Shown: piece after piece, positions 1 through 6,593 of the stretch
How positions within the stretch are numbered: position 1 is the first letter of the stretch
Layout of the letters: each line of letters opens with the position of its first letter
Origin: Candidatus Gastranaerophilales bacterium
Lineage (GTDB): Bacteria > Cyanobacteriota > Vampirovibrionia > Gastranaerophilales > Gastranaerophilaceae
Reading direction: 5' to 3'
Assembly: GCA_947624665.1 (NCBI GenBank)
Contig: CANQLK010000055.1
Coordinates: 1-10,444, forward strand
Length of the DNA stretch: 10,444 nt
The notes under the pieces: model-generated
What the model was told of the DNA's origin: nothing
What the model saw: the letters and a program-made list of their open reading frames with translations, nothing else
Database searches by the model: none
Translations under genes and position numbers: made by a program

Positions 1-1
1 T

Positions 2-1171
2 TGCGGACAATGTCAGGCTGTTTGTCCTACAGGTGCAATTTCAATTAAATCTGATATTGATAGAGTCTGGGAAAAAATTAACGATAAAGATAAAAAAGTT
101 GTTGTTCAGGTTGCACCATCCGTTAGGGTTGCATTAGGCGAAGAGTTTAACTTAGAACCCGGTGAAAATTCGATAGGTAAAATATATGCTGCACTCAGAC
201 GACTCGGTTTTGATCTCGTATTTGATACAAATTTTTCGGCTGATTTAACCATAACTGAAGAAGCCAACGAGCTTGTAGAAAGACTTACAAAAGGCGGAGT
301 TCTTCCTATGTTTACATCTTGCTGTCCTGCGTGGGTAAGATATATGGAAACTCAACATCCCGATTTATTACCGCATTTATCATCCTGTAAATCACCGCAA
401 GGTATGTTATCACCCGTTGTAAAAGAATTCCTTCCGAAATACTATGAAGGATACAACAAGGATAATATAGTCGTAGTATCAATTATGCCTTGCACCGCAA
501 AAAAATATGAAGCAATAAGAGAACAACTTTACGGTGAAACCGATATAGTTTTAACTACTCAAGAATTTGCAAAAATGATTAAAGCAGCAGGTATTGACTT
601 TAAAAAGCTTAAAGAAGAAAAAGCAGACTCACCCTTCGGTCAATACTCAGGTGCAGGAACAATATTCGGTGCCTCAGGCGGTGTAGCTGAAGCCGCTGTC
701 AGAACAGCATACTACTATGTAACGGGGGAAGAACTTTCTAATATAGATGTTACTCCGTTAAGAGGTGTTGATGCTTCTTCAAGAACAAAAGATACTATTA
801 TTGACATAAAAGGTAAACAAGTTAGAGTCAGAGTTGTTTCAACGTTAAAAGAAGCCGAAAAATCCATTAAGGAACTTAAATCGGGTAAAGCTGATTTTGA
901 TATAATGGAGGTTATGGCTTGCCCAGGCGGTTGCGTTAATGGCGGCGGTCAGCCTGTAAGCTGCCTTGACAGCTCAATTAAAGAGAAAAGAGCTCAAGGT
1001 TTGTATGCAGAGGACAAAAATCTTGAGTACAGAAAATCTCATTTAAATCCTGATATTAAAAAGTTATATGCTGAGTGCTTAGGTGGTAAACCCGGTAGTC
1101 ATGAAGCACACAAATTATTGCATACTTCATATCAGGACAGATATACAGGTTCTTATAAAGATGTCAAATAA
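2..1171 (+). CDS. hydA: [FeFe] hydrogenase catalytic subunit, 3' part (5' end outside window)
   Basis: This is the iron-only hydrogenase large subunit, which reversibly reduces protons to H2 at the H-cluster, normally with ferredoxin and/or NADH as partner. The frame is open from base 2, giving 389 visible residues. Residues 1-9 read CGQCQAVCP, the end of a [4Fe-4S] ferredoxin motif whose first cysteine lies outside the window. All three H-cluster signatures follow: TSCCPAW (105-111), MPCTAKKYE (162-170) and EVMACPGGCVNGGGQP (303-318). By family alignment the H-cluster ligands are Cys108, Cys164, Cys307 and Cys311, and Cys107 is the proton-relay cysteine. The C-terminal KLLHTSYQDR is also typical, so the enzyme looks intact. 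The in-frame ATG at 308 is internal. Neighbouring hydB/hydC-type subunits, if any, would lie upstream and cannot be seen, so I cannot say whether the enzyme is monomeric or electron-bifurcating. Confidence 0.96.
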   Translation, partial: CGQCQAVCPTGAISIKSDIDRVWEKINDKDKKVVVQVAPSVRVALGEEFNLEPGENSIGKIYAALRRLGFDLVFDTNFSADLTITEEANELVERLTKGGVLPMFTSCCPAWVRYMETQHPDLLPHLSSCKSPQGMLSPVVKEFLPKYYEGYNKDNIVVVSIMPCTAKKYEAIREQLYGETDIVLTTQEFAKMIKAAGIDFKKLKEEKADSPFGQYSGAGTIFGASGGVAEAAVRTAYYYVTGEELSNIDVTPLRGVDASSRTKDTIIDIKGKQVRVRVVSTLKEAEKSIKELKSGKADFDIMEVMACPGGCVNGGGQPVSCLDSSIKEKRAQGLYAEDKNLEYRKSHLNPDIKKLYAECLGGKPGSHEAHKLLHTSYQDRYTGSYKDVK

Positions 1172-1203
1172 AAAAGAAGAGAGCATTAAGCTCTCTTCTT
1201 TTT
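1171..1203. terminator. Bidirectional intrinsic terminator between hydA and the convergent membrane-protein gene
   Basis: A perfect 14-bp stem, AAAAAGAAGAGAGC / GCTCTCTTCTTTTT, encloses the loop ATTAA. The A-rich 5' side and T-rich 3' side make it work on either strand. It starts on the last base of the hydA stop codon and lies 14 nt beyond the stop of the minus-strand gene at 1218. Confidence 0.9.
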
Positions 1204-1217
1204 ATAATTAAATATTG

Positions 1218-1640
1218 TTATGCATTTTTTACTGCATCTACAATGCTTGCTATGTGATTTATTCCCATTCCTATTGCGGCGGCAACAGCTACGGTTCCGC
1301 CGATTGCAGCTATTGCACCTGCAGAAGCTACAAATGCTACACCTATACCTGCTCCGCATAATACGCTAAGTCCGGCTTGTCTGCCGAAATATTTTAGTGC
1401 TTTCTTTGGTTCTCCATTAATAAGCTGTCCTATGCCTGTTGTTGGTATGGATAATGTAGCAATACCTACACCAATTTTCTTTACAGGATTTGATTTTTCT
1501 TTAACCTTTTCTGCATCAACTTTGTTGCTTAGTTCCAAAGTGTCTACGGGTTCATCAAGTTTGACTCTGACCGGCTTTTCCTTTAAATCTTTAACACCTG
1601 TATCGTGTGTTAATCCGTTTACATTTCCAATTCCATCCAT
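1218..1640 (-). CDS. Small membrane protein with TM2/DUF5683-like motif, function unknown
   Basis: 140 residues. Residues 1-55 are polar and charged, and no signal peptide is visible. Residues about 56-138 are hydrophobic and very rich in Gly and Ala, with probable membrane helices near 89-110 and 112-132 containing glycine-zipper spacing. The stretch LSIPTTGIGQLINGEPKKAL (63-82) resembles the LS..PG.GQ.YNG...KG signature of TM2/DUF5683-type small membrane proteins, and the end IVDAVKNA (133-140) matches their usual DA.k.A tail. I infer membership of that loose group, for which no function is known. The start at 1640 is supported by a GGAAAGGG-type ribosome binding site about 8 nt upstream. 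Possible TATAAA -10 boxes lie on the minus strand at 1691-1696 and 1727-1732, without convincing -35 boxes. The gene is monocistronic and ends in the terminator shared with hydA. Confidence 0.8.
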   Translation of the reverse strand: MDGIGNVNGLTHDTGVKDLKEKPVRVKLDEPVDTLELSNKVDAEKVKEKSNPVKKIGVGIATLSIPTTGIGQLINGEPKKALKYFGRQAGLSVLCGAGIGVAFVASAGAIAAIGGTVAVAAAIGMGINHIASIVDAVKNA

Positions 1641-1782
1641 TTTACATTCCCTTTCCTTTTCTTACTTTTACTTCCTTTTATTTAGATATTTTTATAAAGC
1701 ATTTCAAAAACTGTAATTGCTTCAATTTTATACTGTTGTTATTTTTCTTAATAATTCTTTCTATAATTTAAATTAAATTTAT

Positions 1783-1788
1783 TATAAT
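1783..1788 (+). promoter_or_regulatory. -10 box of a probable leaderless promoter for the solute-binding protein gene
   Basis: A consensus TATAAT ends 7 nt before the ATG at 1796, so the expected transcription start falls on or beside the start codon. No Shine-Dalgarno-like purine run precedes the ATG. The -35 region (about 1758-1766) is only weakly matched. Confidence 0.55.
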
Positions 1789-1795
1789 AGATATT

Positions 1796-3004
1796 ATGAA
1801 TCTAAAAAAAATTATTATATTTATTCTTTCAATTTTGCTGTTTTATTATTTTGCAGTTTATCTAAGGATGTCCGAAAATAAAACGGAGAATACGGTTATC
1901 TTTTGGACTTTACAGTTAGGAACTTTTGATAAATATATAAATAATGTTATATCTGAGTTTGAGAAACAAAATCCCGAAATAAAAATTAAGTGGATTGATG
2001 TTCCATACTCGGAAGGAGAAAAAAGAACCTTGGCATCTGTTATGACAGACAATCCGCCTGATTTGGTTAATTTAACACCTGATTTTTCTCTGCTGCTTGC
2101 ACAAAAAGGTGCGCTGCATTATATTAATGCCGATTCACTTACTCAATTTAATGATAATATTTTAGAGGTCTTAAAGTATAACAATAATTATTTCGGGATA
2201 CCGTTTTATGCCACTTCATCAATAACACTCTATAATTCCGAATATAAAATTCAAGAATTGCCGCATACTTATGATGAACTTTTTAATCTGAAAATTAATA
2301 ATCATAATGGTTATCTTACAATGATTAACCTTTGTGAAAATGATACTCTTTTAAAAATTCTGAATAAATATAATATAAATTCCCCATCGACAGTTAATTC
2401 GGAAAAATCTGTCGAAGTTTTTAAGAAATTAAAATATATATATGATAAAGGACTGATTCCGCCCGAGAGTATAACTCAAAGCCATAGAGATACATTGGAA
2501 AAGTATATGTCAGGGCAGCTTGCATTTATAATTACGGGATCTAATTTTATTAATATGATTAAAGAAAATGCGCCTGAAATATATAAAAAAACAAAAGTTA
2601 TACCGCAGTTAACAGGCAGCACAAATTTATATGATTTCTCGTTAATGAATCTTGCAATTCCAAAACGTTCAAAACATAAAGAAGCCGCTTTAAAATTTGC
2701 GATTTTTCTTACAAATACTCAAAATCAACTTGAATTATCAAAATTAACAACGGTTCTGCCCGTTAATAAATTCGCTTTGCAAGATGCTTATTTTACCGAT
2801 ATAAATAATAGTTCGGATATCGAATCCGAATGCAGAATTCAAAGTGCCAGTCAATTAAAATATTTACAGCCGCCTCTTATTAATATAAAAAATAAAAAAG
2901 ACCTGAATATTTTATCTTCACAATTTTTGCAGGAAATCCTTTTAAATAATGCAGATATTAACGATACTCTAAATGAATTTTCCAAATCATGGTCTAATCT
3001 TTAA
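1796..3004 (+). CDS. Extracellular solute-binding protein, family 1 (sugar ABC transporter type), membrane-tethered or secreted
   Basis: 402 residues, typical length for the MalE/UgpB-like family 1 binding proteins that capture sugars or similar solutes outside the cytoplasmic membrane for ABC import. Residues 4-24 form a hydrophobic segment after the basic MNLKK. There is no lipobox cysteine and no clear AxA cleavage site, so it may stay anchored. The mature part opens with the family pattern VIFWT (34-38), then FEKQNPEIKIKW (55-66), and NPPDLVNL (86-93) corresponds to the usual P-D-V region. YFGIPFYATSSITLYN (132-147) is the usual central motif, and AALKFAIFLTN (297-307) lies near the C-terminus. 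The ligand cannot be inferred. No permease or ATPase gene adjoins it: the next gene, 35 nt downstream, is an LptF/LptG permease. The start is chosen because the signal-anchor follows it directly. Confidence 0.88.
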   Translation: MNLKKIIIFILSILLFYYFAVYLRMSENKTENTVIFWTLQLGTFDKYINNVISEFEKQNPEIKIKWIDVPYSEGEKRTLASVMTDNPPDLVNLTPDFSLLLAQKGALHYINADSLTQFNDNILEVLKYNNNYFGIPFYATSSITLYNSEYKIQELPHTYDELFNLKINNHNGYLTMINLCENDTLLKILNKYNINSPSTVNSEKSVEVFKKLKYIYDKGLIPPESITQSHRDTLEKYMSGQLAFIITGSNFINMIKENAPEIYKKTKVIPQLTGSTNLYDFSLMNLAIPKRSKHKEAALKFAIFLTNTQNQLELSKLTTVLPVNKFALQDAYFTDINNSSDIESECRIQSASQLKYLQPPLINIKNKKDLNILSSQFLQEILLNNADINDTLNEFSKSWSNL

Positions 3005-3005
3005 T

Positions 3006-3033
3006 TTGAAAATATCTGTTTTTTGTTTAAAAT
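3006..3033 (+). promoter_or_regulatory. Probable leaderless promoter of the LptF/LptG gene
   Basis: TTGAAA (3006-3011) and TAAAAT (3028-3033) are separated by 16 nt. The -10 box ends 6 nt before the ATG at 3040, so the predicted transcript would begin at the start codon. There is no Shine-Dalgarno sequence in the 35-nt gap. Read-through from the upstream gene is also possible, because no terminator separates the two. Confidence 0.55.
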
Positions 3034-3039
3034 TAATGT

Positions 3040-4158
3040 ATGAAACATTTATTTAAATTTATAACCATAGACAAATTTATATTAAAACAAATTTTTGAAG
3101 TATTTATTTTGGGTGTCGTTGTATTCACCTCAATAGTCTTTGCTTCCGATACATTTATTTCTTTAATAAAACAAATTTCAACATACGGAATGTCATTAAA
3201 AATAGCTTTGATGATTATTCTTCTGAATCTTCCCGCAGTTATAGTCATGACAATTCCGATGAGTGTACTATTTGCAACGGTTATGACAATTAATAAAATG
3301 TGTCTGCAATCCGAAATAACAATTTTAAAAGCTTGCGGAATCAGTATTGAAAGAATATCAAAACCGATATTTATTTTTGCGATTATTATGGCAATTATAG
3401 CTTTCTTTATCAATGAAACAATAGTTCCTTTAACAACGGATCAATCTAAAACTTTGGCTTTGTATTCGATTGTTCAAAGAAACATCCCTGAAGGCAAGCG
3501 TAATTTTTCTATTAAAGAACTTAAAGACGGAAATAAATTAAAAAGACTTTTCTATGTTGAAAAATGCGAAGATAAGCAGTTTGAAAACGTTACGATACTC
3601 GATTTATCAGATGATAAAAATGTTCAAATATTGCAAGCTAAAACAGGTACTTCAGTACTTGAAGGCTGGCAGTTTGATAATGCTTCGGTATATACCATAT
3701 CAAAAGTAGGAAAAACTCTTAATACCTCTTGGATAGAAAAATCTATTGCGGATTTTGGCAGTGATATTCAAAAACAGTTGGATAAGAAAAATGACGGTTC
3801 GGAATTTAATATTTTCCAGCTGTTTCCGTATCTGAATTCGAATAATTATCCAAATATTCCCGATAAAATACTTGCTAAATATCAGGTGCATTTTTGGGAA
3901 AAATTTTCACTTCCTTTTACCACACTGGTTTTCGTTTTGATTGGCGTACCCTTGGCTATAACTCCACCTAGAGTAAGACATAACAGAGGTCTTATTTTCA
4001 CAATTGCTATTCTCTTCTGTTATTACATAATAAGAGCATTCTCTTTTTCTTTAGGCTATAACAGGATTTTTAACCCTTTTATTGCTGCTAATTTACCTAA
4101 CATTATTATTTTTATTGCAGGTTATTTTCTGTTTAGAAAAAAATCATCAAAAGTTTAA
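3040..4158 (+). CDS. LptF/LptG (YjgP/YjgQ) family permease, lipopolysaccharide export
   Basis: 372 residues, the normal size for LptF/LptG. These inner-membrane subunits pair with the LptB ATPase to pull lipopolysaccharide out of the membrane toward LptC/LptA. The layout is canonical. There are three N-terminal membrane segments (about 16-36, 53-82, 106-128), a periplasmic beta-jellyroll region (about 130-285), and three C-terminal segments (about 291-308, 317-337, 347-365). Family landmarks are ITILKACGISIERISKP (93-109), the coupling-helix region that contacts LptB, and LPFTTLVFVLIGVPLAITPP (291-310) followed by RVRHNRG. The sequence does not separate LptF from LptG, so no symbol is assigned. 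A lone copy could pair with itself or with a partner encoded elsewhere. Neither lptB nor lptA/C lies in the window. Its presence implies an LPS-bearing outer membrane. No convincing terminator follows the gene. Confidence 0.92.
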   Translation: MKHLFKFITIDKFILKQIFEVFILGVVVFTSIVFASDTFISLIKQISTYGMSLKIALMIILLNLPAVIVMTIPMSVLFATVMTINKMCLQSEITILKACGISIERISKPIFIFAIIMAIIAFFINETIVPLTTDQSKTLALYSIVQRNIPEGKRNFSIKELKDGNKLKRLFYVEKCEDKQFENVTILDLSDDKNVQILQAKTGTSVLEGWQFDNASVYTISKVGKTLNTSWIEKSIADFGSDIQKQLDKKNDGSEFNIFQLFPYLNSNNYPNIPDKILAKYQVHFWEKFSLPFTTLVFVLIGVPLAITPPRVRHNRGLIFTIAILFCYYIIRAFSFSLGYNRIFNPFIAANLPNIIIFIAGYFLFRKKSSKV

Positions 4159-4247
4159 TATTAAGTTTTGTTAAGCTTGCTGAAATTTAAGAAAAAAAAT
4201 TGTTTTTATATGAATGTAAGTAAGTTCAAAATTGTGTGAAAATAACT

Positions 4248-4264
4248 TTGAAAACGTTTTGCAA
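4248..4264. promoter_or_regulatory. Imperfect palindrome resembling a LacI/CcpA-type operator (tentative)
   Basis: TTGAAAACGTTTTGCAA contains the perfect 10-bp palindrome AAAACGTTTT centred on CG, about 62 nt before the first 189-residue gene. A TAAAAT that could be a -10 box lies downstream at 4274-4279, but the TTGAAA at 4248-4253 is 20 nt away, too far for a standard pair. Such a short AT-rich palindrome could arise by chance. The rest of the 167-nt gap 4159-4325 holds only the ribosome binding site AGGGTGG (4313-4319). Confidence 0.2.
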
Positions 4265-4325
4265 TATGAATTGTAAAATGAAAAATAACAGACTGGTGTG
4301 AAATGGTAAGAAAGGGTGGTTAGTT

Positions 4326-4895
4326 ATGGGTTATGTATTGTTCGCAAGTCGAAAATTGGCATTAACAAGCAGATTAAATATGCTTCAACTCCAATTAACG
4401 ATGATTCAAGAGGAAAAACAAAATTTATTAAATTATTCTGCAGCAGTTGCAGATGGTGTAATTACTTCTGATGAATGGGCAGAAAATACGGGTTGCTACA
4501 GCAGTCTTGTTGCATTCAATCAAAATGCATATGACCAAAATCCGAATAACCAGCAAAGAGCGGCTGCAGCAATTCAGACTTCACAAAATGAATATTTGGC
4601 AAATAACGGTATTGATTCTAATTTTGCTACAAATACTTCGCTAACTCCGGAACAAATTGCTGCGCACCAAGCCTCATTGGATACAATAACCGCAAACACT
4701 ATTAATTCCGTAAAAGCTGATTATGCAAGAAACGTAGAAGCTGCTAATATAGCTGCTATGGAAAATCAATTGGATTTACAAATGAAAAAAATCGAAACTC
4801 AAATATCAGCTACACAAAATGAATTACAATCAGTAGAACAGGCTGAAGCTCAAAATATTCAGAGTGCAACTCCTAAGTATGCAGGTTTAGGCTAA
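4326..4895 (+). CDS. Unrecognised 189-residue helical protein, tandem copy 1
   Basis: I do not recognise the family. The sequence has no signal peptide, no membrane segment and no catalytic motif. It is rich in Gln, Asn and Ala, with a single Cys57. Residues about 10-37 form an amphipathic helix with Leu/Met heptad spacing and a short basic N-terminus (SRK, TSR). Residues 38-58 (AAVADGVITSDEWAENTGCY) look like a turn or helix-loop-helix. Residues 59-108 are Asn/Gln-rich and probably partly disordered. Residues about 110-179 form a long helix with coiled-coil character (LDLQMKKIETQ, ELQSVEQAEAQ), ending in the tail ATPKYAGLG. A two-helix hairpin is a reasonable guess, as in secreted or filament-forming helical proteins. 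The ribosome binding site AGGGTGG lies 6 nt before the ATG. The gene has its own terminator and an almost identical copy 348 nt downstream. Confidence 0.85.
   Translation: MGYVLFASRKLALTSRLNMLQLQLTMIQEEKQNLLNYSAAVADGVITSDEWAENTGCYSSLVAFNQNAYDQNPNNQQRAAAAIQTSQNEYLANNGIDSNFATNTSLTPEQIAAHQASLDTITANTINSVKADYARNVEAANIAAMENQLDLQMKKIETQISATQNELQSVEQAEAQNIQSATPKYAGLG
4368..4792 (+). repeat. 425-bp direct repeat, unit 1 (core of 189-residue gene copy 1)
   Basis: By eye this core is base-for-base identical to 5286-5710, at a constant offset of 918 nt. Outside it the two genes differ at 3 positions in the first 42 nt (all silent) and at 12 positions from base 4793 to the stop. Sharp boundaries around an identical core suggest recent gene conversion rather than simple recent duplication. 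Confidence 0.9.
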
Positions 4896-4950
4896 TATTA
4901 AATAAATATTTTAACTAATAATCATCATTTGAATAACTATCTACCTTTAT

Positions 4951-4979
4951 AAACGGCATAAAATGCCGTTTTTTATTTT
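4951..4979 (+). terminator. Intrinsic terminator of tandem copy 1
   Basis: AAACGGCAT (4951-4959) pairs perfectly with ATGCCGTTT (4963-4971) across a 3-nt loop (or 8 bp with a 5-nt loop). It is followed by a T-rich run, TTTTTTATTTT. It lies 55 nt after the copy 1 stop codon and insulates copy 2 from read-through. Confidence 0.9.
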
Positions 4980-5243
4980 CTATTATTTCTTTTGTTAAGA
5001 AATATTAATTTAAATTTAAAAATGTTTTATTTAATAAATATATTCTGAATATTTTTGAATTATATATTTAATATATCAATTTTATGCAAAAAATTTAAGT
5101 CGTAAAGGTCAAAAAACCTTCAGATAAAGGGATACGGACAAATCAAACCGTATAAATCAGATATACAAATTCTTGCGCAATTATGAGTTTTAAAAATTTT
5201 TTATTAAAGTGTGGGTTAGTTAAAATTTAAAAGGCAGGTAGTT
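4980..5243 (+). other. AT-rich intergenic spacer upstream of tandem copy 2
   Basis: There is no supportable gene here. Bases 4980-5100 are almost pure A/T. Bases 5104-5153 can form small hairpins (separate entry), followed by the palindrome TTGCGCAA at 5173-5180. Directly before the copy 2 ATG is the ribosome binding site AAGGCAGG (5231-5238). The last bases, GGTAGTT-ATGGG, resemble GGTTAGTT-ATGGG before copy 1, but the two upstream regions are otherwise unrelated. No -35/-10 pair stands out from the AT-rich background, although the promoter of copy 2 must be here because a terminator lies upstream. Confidence 0.6.
5104..5153 (+). promoter_or_regulatory. Possible structured 5' leader of tandem copy 2
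   Basis: AAGGT (5105-5109) can pair with ACCTT (5116-5120). CCTT (5117-5120) can alternatively pair with AAGG (5127-5130). ATACGG (5132-5137) pairs with CCGTAT (5148-5153) across a 10-nt A-rich loop. The first two pairings are mutually exclusive. This is the only GC-containing stretch in an otherwise A/T spacer. The stems are short and I could not match the element to a known riboswitch class. Confidence 0.3.
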
Positions 5244-5813
5244 ATGGGTTATGTATTGTTTGCAAGTCGTAAATTGGCATTAACGAGCAGATTAAATATG
5301 CTTCAACTCCAATTAACGATGATTCAAGAGGAAAAACAAAATTTATTAAATTATTCTGCAGCAGTTGCAGATGGTGTAATTACTTCTGATGAATGGGCAG
5401 AAAATACGGGTTGCTACAGCAGTCTTGTTGCATTCAATCAAAATGCATATGACCAAAATCCGAATAACCAGCAAAGAGCGGCTGCAGCAATTCAGACTTC
5501 ACAAAATGAATATTTGGCAAATAACGGTATTGATTCTAATTTTGCTACAAATACTTCGCTAACTCCGGAACAAATTGCTGCGCACCAAGCCTCATTGGAT
5601 ACAATAACCGCAAACACTATTAATTCCGTAAAAGCTGATTATGCAAGAAACGTAGAAGCTGCTAATATAGCTGCTATGGAAAATCAATTGGATTTACAAA
5701 TGAAAAAAATTGAAACTCAAATAACGGCAACACAAAATGAATTACAATCAGTAGAACAGGCTGAAGCTCAAAATATTCAAAAAGCTACCCCTAAATATGC
5801 CGGTTTAGGTTAA
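5244..5813 (+). CDS. Unrecognised 189-residue helical protein, tandem copy 2
   Basis: Same length and architecture as copy 1: an N-terminal amphipathic helix, a central Asn/Gln-rich region and a long C-terminal coiled-coil helix. It differs from copy 1 at only two residues, Ser161 to Thr and Ser180 to Lys, both near the C-terminus. Of 15 nucleotide differences over 570 nt, 3 cluster at the 5' end and 12 in the last 103 nt. The ATG is preceded by AAGGCAGG 5 nt upstream. Its upstream region is unrelated to that of copy 1 and contains a possible structured leader, so the two copies are probably expressed under different conditions or at different levels. The gene ends 26 nt before a hairpin shared with the convergent SPOR operon. 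Function unknown; no mobile-element genes flank the pair. Confidence 0.85.
   Translation: MGYVLFASRKLALTSRLNMLQLQLTMIQEEKQNLLNYSAAVADGVITSDEWAENTGCYSSLVAFNQNAYDQNPNNQQRAAAAIQTSQNEYLANNGIDSNFATNTSLTPEQIAAHQASLDTITANTINSVKADYARNVEAANIAAMENQLDLQMKKIETQITATQNELQSVEQAEAQNIQKATPKYAGLG
5286..5710 (+). repeat. 425-bp direct repeat, unit 2 (core of 189-residue gene copy 2)
   Basis: Identical partner of 4368-4792. No inverted repeats or target-site duplications were seen at the edges of either unit. Confidence 0.9.
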
Positions 5814-5839
5814 TCAATATAAAAAATCTATCCGACAAG

Positions 5840-5868
5840 CTAAAAGACGGTTAATTACCGTCTTTTAG
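5840..5868. terminator. Bidirectional intrinsic terminator between copy 2 and the SPOR gene
   Basis: A perfect 11-bp stem, CTAAAAGACGG / CCGTCTTTTAG, encloses the 7-nt loop TTAATTA and is followed on the plus strand by TTTTC. The stop codon of the minus-strand SPOR gene (5865-5867) sits inside the stem, so a ribosome terminating there could disturb folding on that strand. Confidence 0.85.
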
Positions 5869-6593
5869 TTTTCATAATTAATTTTAGGAGAATATCCCTG
5901 TTGTTTTAATCTCATAACCAAATTTTCCGCTTTTTCTTTATTGGAAAAAGAACCCAATTGGACTATGAAACGGCTGTTTTGCGTTTTAACAAACGGTGTA
6001 ATATCTGGTGAGCTTGCCGATATTTTATTTTGTACTTCCATTGCTTCATCGATTGTTGAATATGAGCCTAAATATACTTTTGTTACAGAAGGTTTTGGAG
6101 CCGGAATTACGGCTTTATTATTTTGATTTTCATTTTGAGCTCTGAAATCATAATCTGATTGTGTCGGCTTTTTTATGTCATTTATATTTGGTCTTGGAGG
6201 ATTTTTTTCCTTGTTTTGTTCTTTTTTAGTATTTTCTTTCGTATCTTCTTTCATATCATCATCAGATATTTTTTGGTTATTTTCTTCCGTTATATCTTTT
6301 TCTTTTTTATTTTTGTTCTCGGGATTTCTTATTGCTACAGAAGGAAGTTCGTCTTCCATTTGTATCCATTTTAAGCGCTCGTCAATTTCTTTTATTTCAA
6401 CGTCCATTTCGGATTCACCAAGAGTCAGTTTATCATTATTACCAATGGTTACATCAATATCAGGCGAAAGCGAATCAACCATATATGAAAAAAATGCCAA
6501 TGCCGCCAAGAATATAAACAAAAATAAATACAGATATCCGAATCTGAATTTCTTTTTCTTTTTTCTTTTTATTTCAAAGTCCGTATTAGCCAT
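5865..6593 (-). CDS. Membrane-anchored SPOR-domain protein
   Basis: 242 residues. A lysine-rich cytoplasmic N-terminus (9-16, RKKKKK) leads into one membrane helix (about 18-37). A long charged Lys/Glu/Asn linker follows (about 88-165), then a C-terminal SPOR domain (about 170-240). The domain shows its two half-repeats, KVYLGSYSTIDEAMEVQNKI and RFIVQLGSFSNKEKAENLV. SPOR domains bind glycan strands lacking stem peptides and direct proteins such as FtsN and DedD to septal peptidoglycan. A role at the division site or in envelope remodelling is therefore likely by family, not proven here. The architecture matches FtsN/DedD, but the linker is too generic to assign orthology. It is the last gene of the operon. 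Its ATG shares one base with the stop of the DUF366-like gene (TAATG), and an AGAGGGG site lies 7 nt upstream. Confidence 0.87.
   Translation of the reverse strand: MANTDFEIKRKKKKKFRFGYLYLFLFIFLAALAFFSYMVDSLSPDIDVTIGNNDKLTLGESEMDVEIKEIDERLKWIQMEDELPSVAIRNPENKNKKEKDITEENNQKISDDDMKEDTKENTKKEQNKEKNPPRPNINDIKKPTQSDYDFRAQNENQNNKAVIPAPKPSVTKVYLGSYSTIDEAMEVQNKISASSPDITPFVKTQNSRFIVQLGSFSNKEKAENLVMRLKQQGYSPKINYEN

Noticed and set aside
308..1171. ATG at 308 as the start of a shorter hydrogenase protein
   Set aside because: The same frame is open back to base 2 and encodes a ferredoxin cysteine motif and the conserved region leading into the H-cluster domain, so the ATG is internal.
1432..1716. Plus-strand open frame opposite the small membrane protein
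   Set aside because: Ser/Thr/Phe-rich low-complexity antisense of a convincing minus-strand gene with a ribosome binding site.
5104..5153. Cyclic-di-GMP (GEMM) or preQ1 riboswitch
   Set aside because: Some short words look similar, but the conserved GACGCAAAGC-like core of GEMM and the preQ1 aptamer core are absent.
4326..5813. Insertion sequence or other mobile element explaining the tandem repeat
   Set aside because: No transposase or integrase, no terminal inverted repeats and no target duplications were seen. The repeat coincides with the coding sequence, as in gene duplication.
4326..5813. WXG100/ESX-type secreted protein
   Set aside because: There is no WxG turn between two helices. 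The only tryptophan (51) is in SDEWAEN, and the protein is about twice the usual length.
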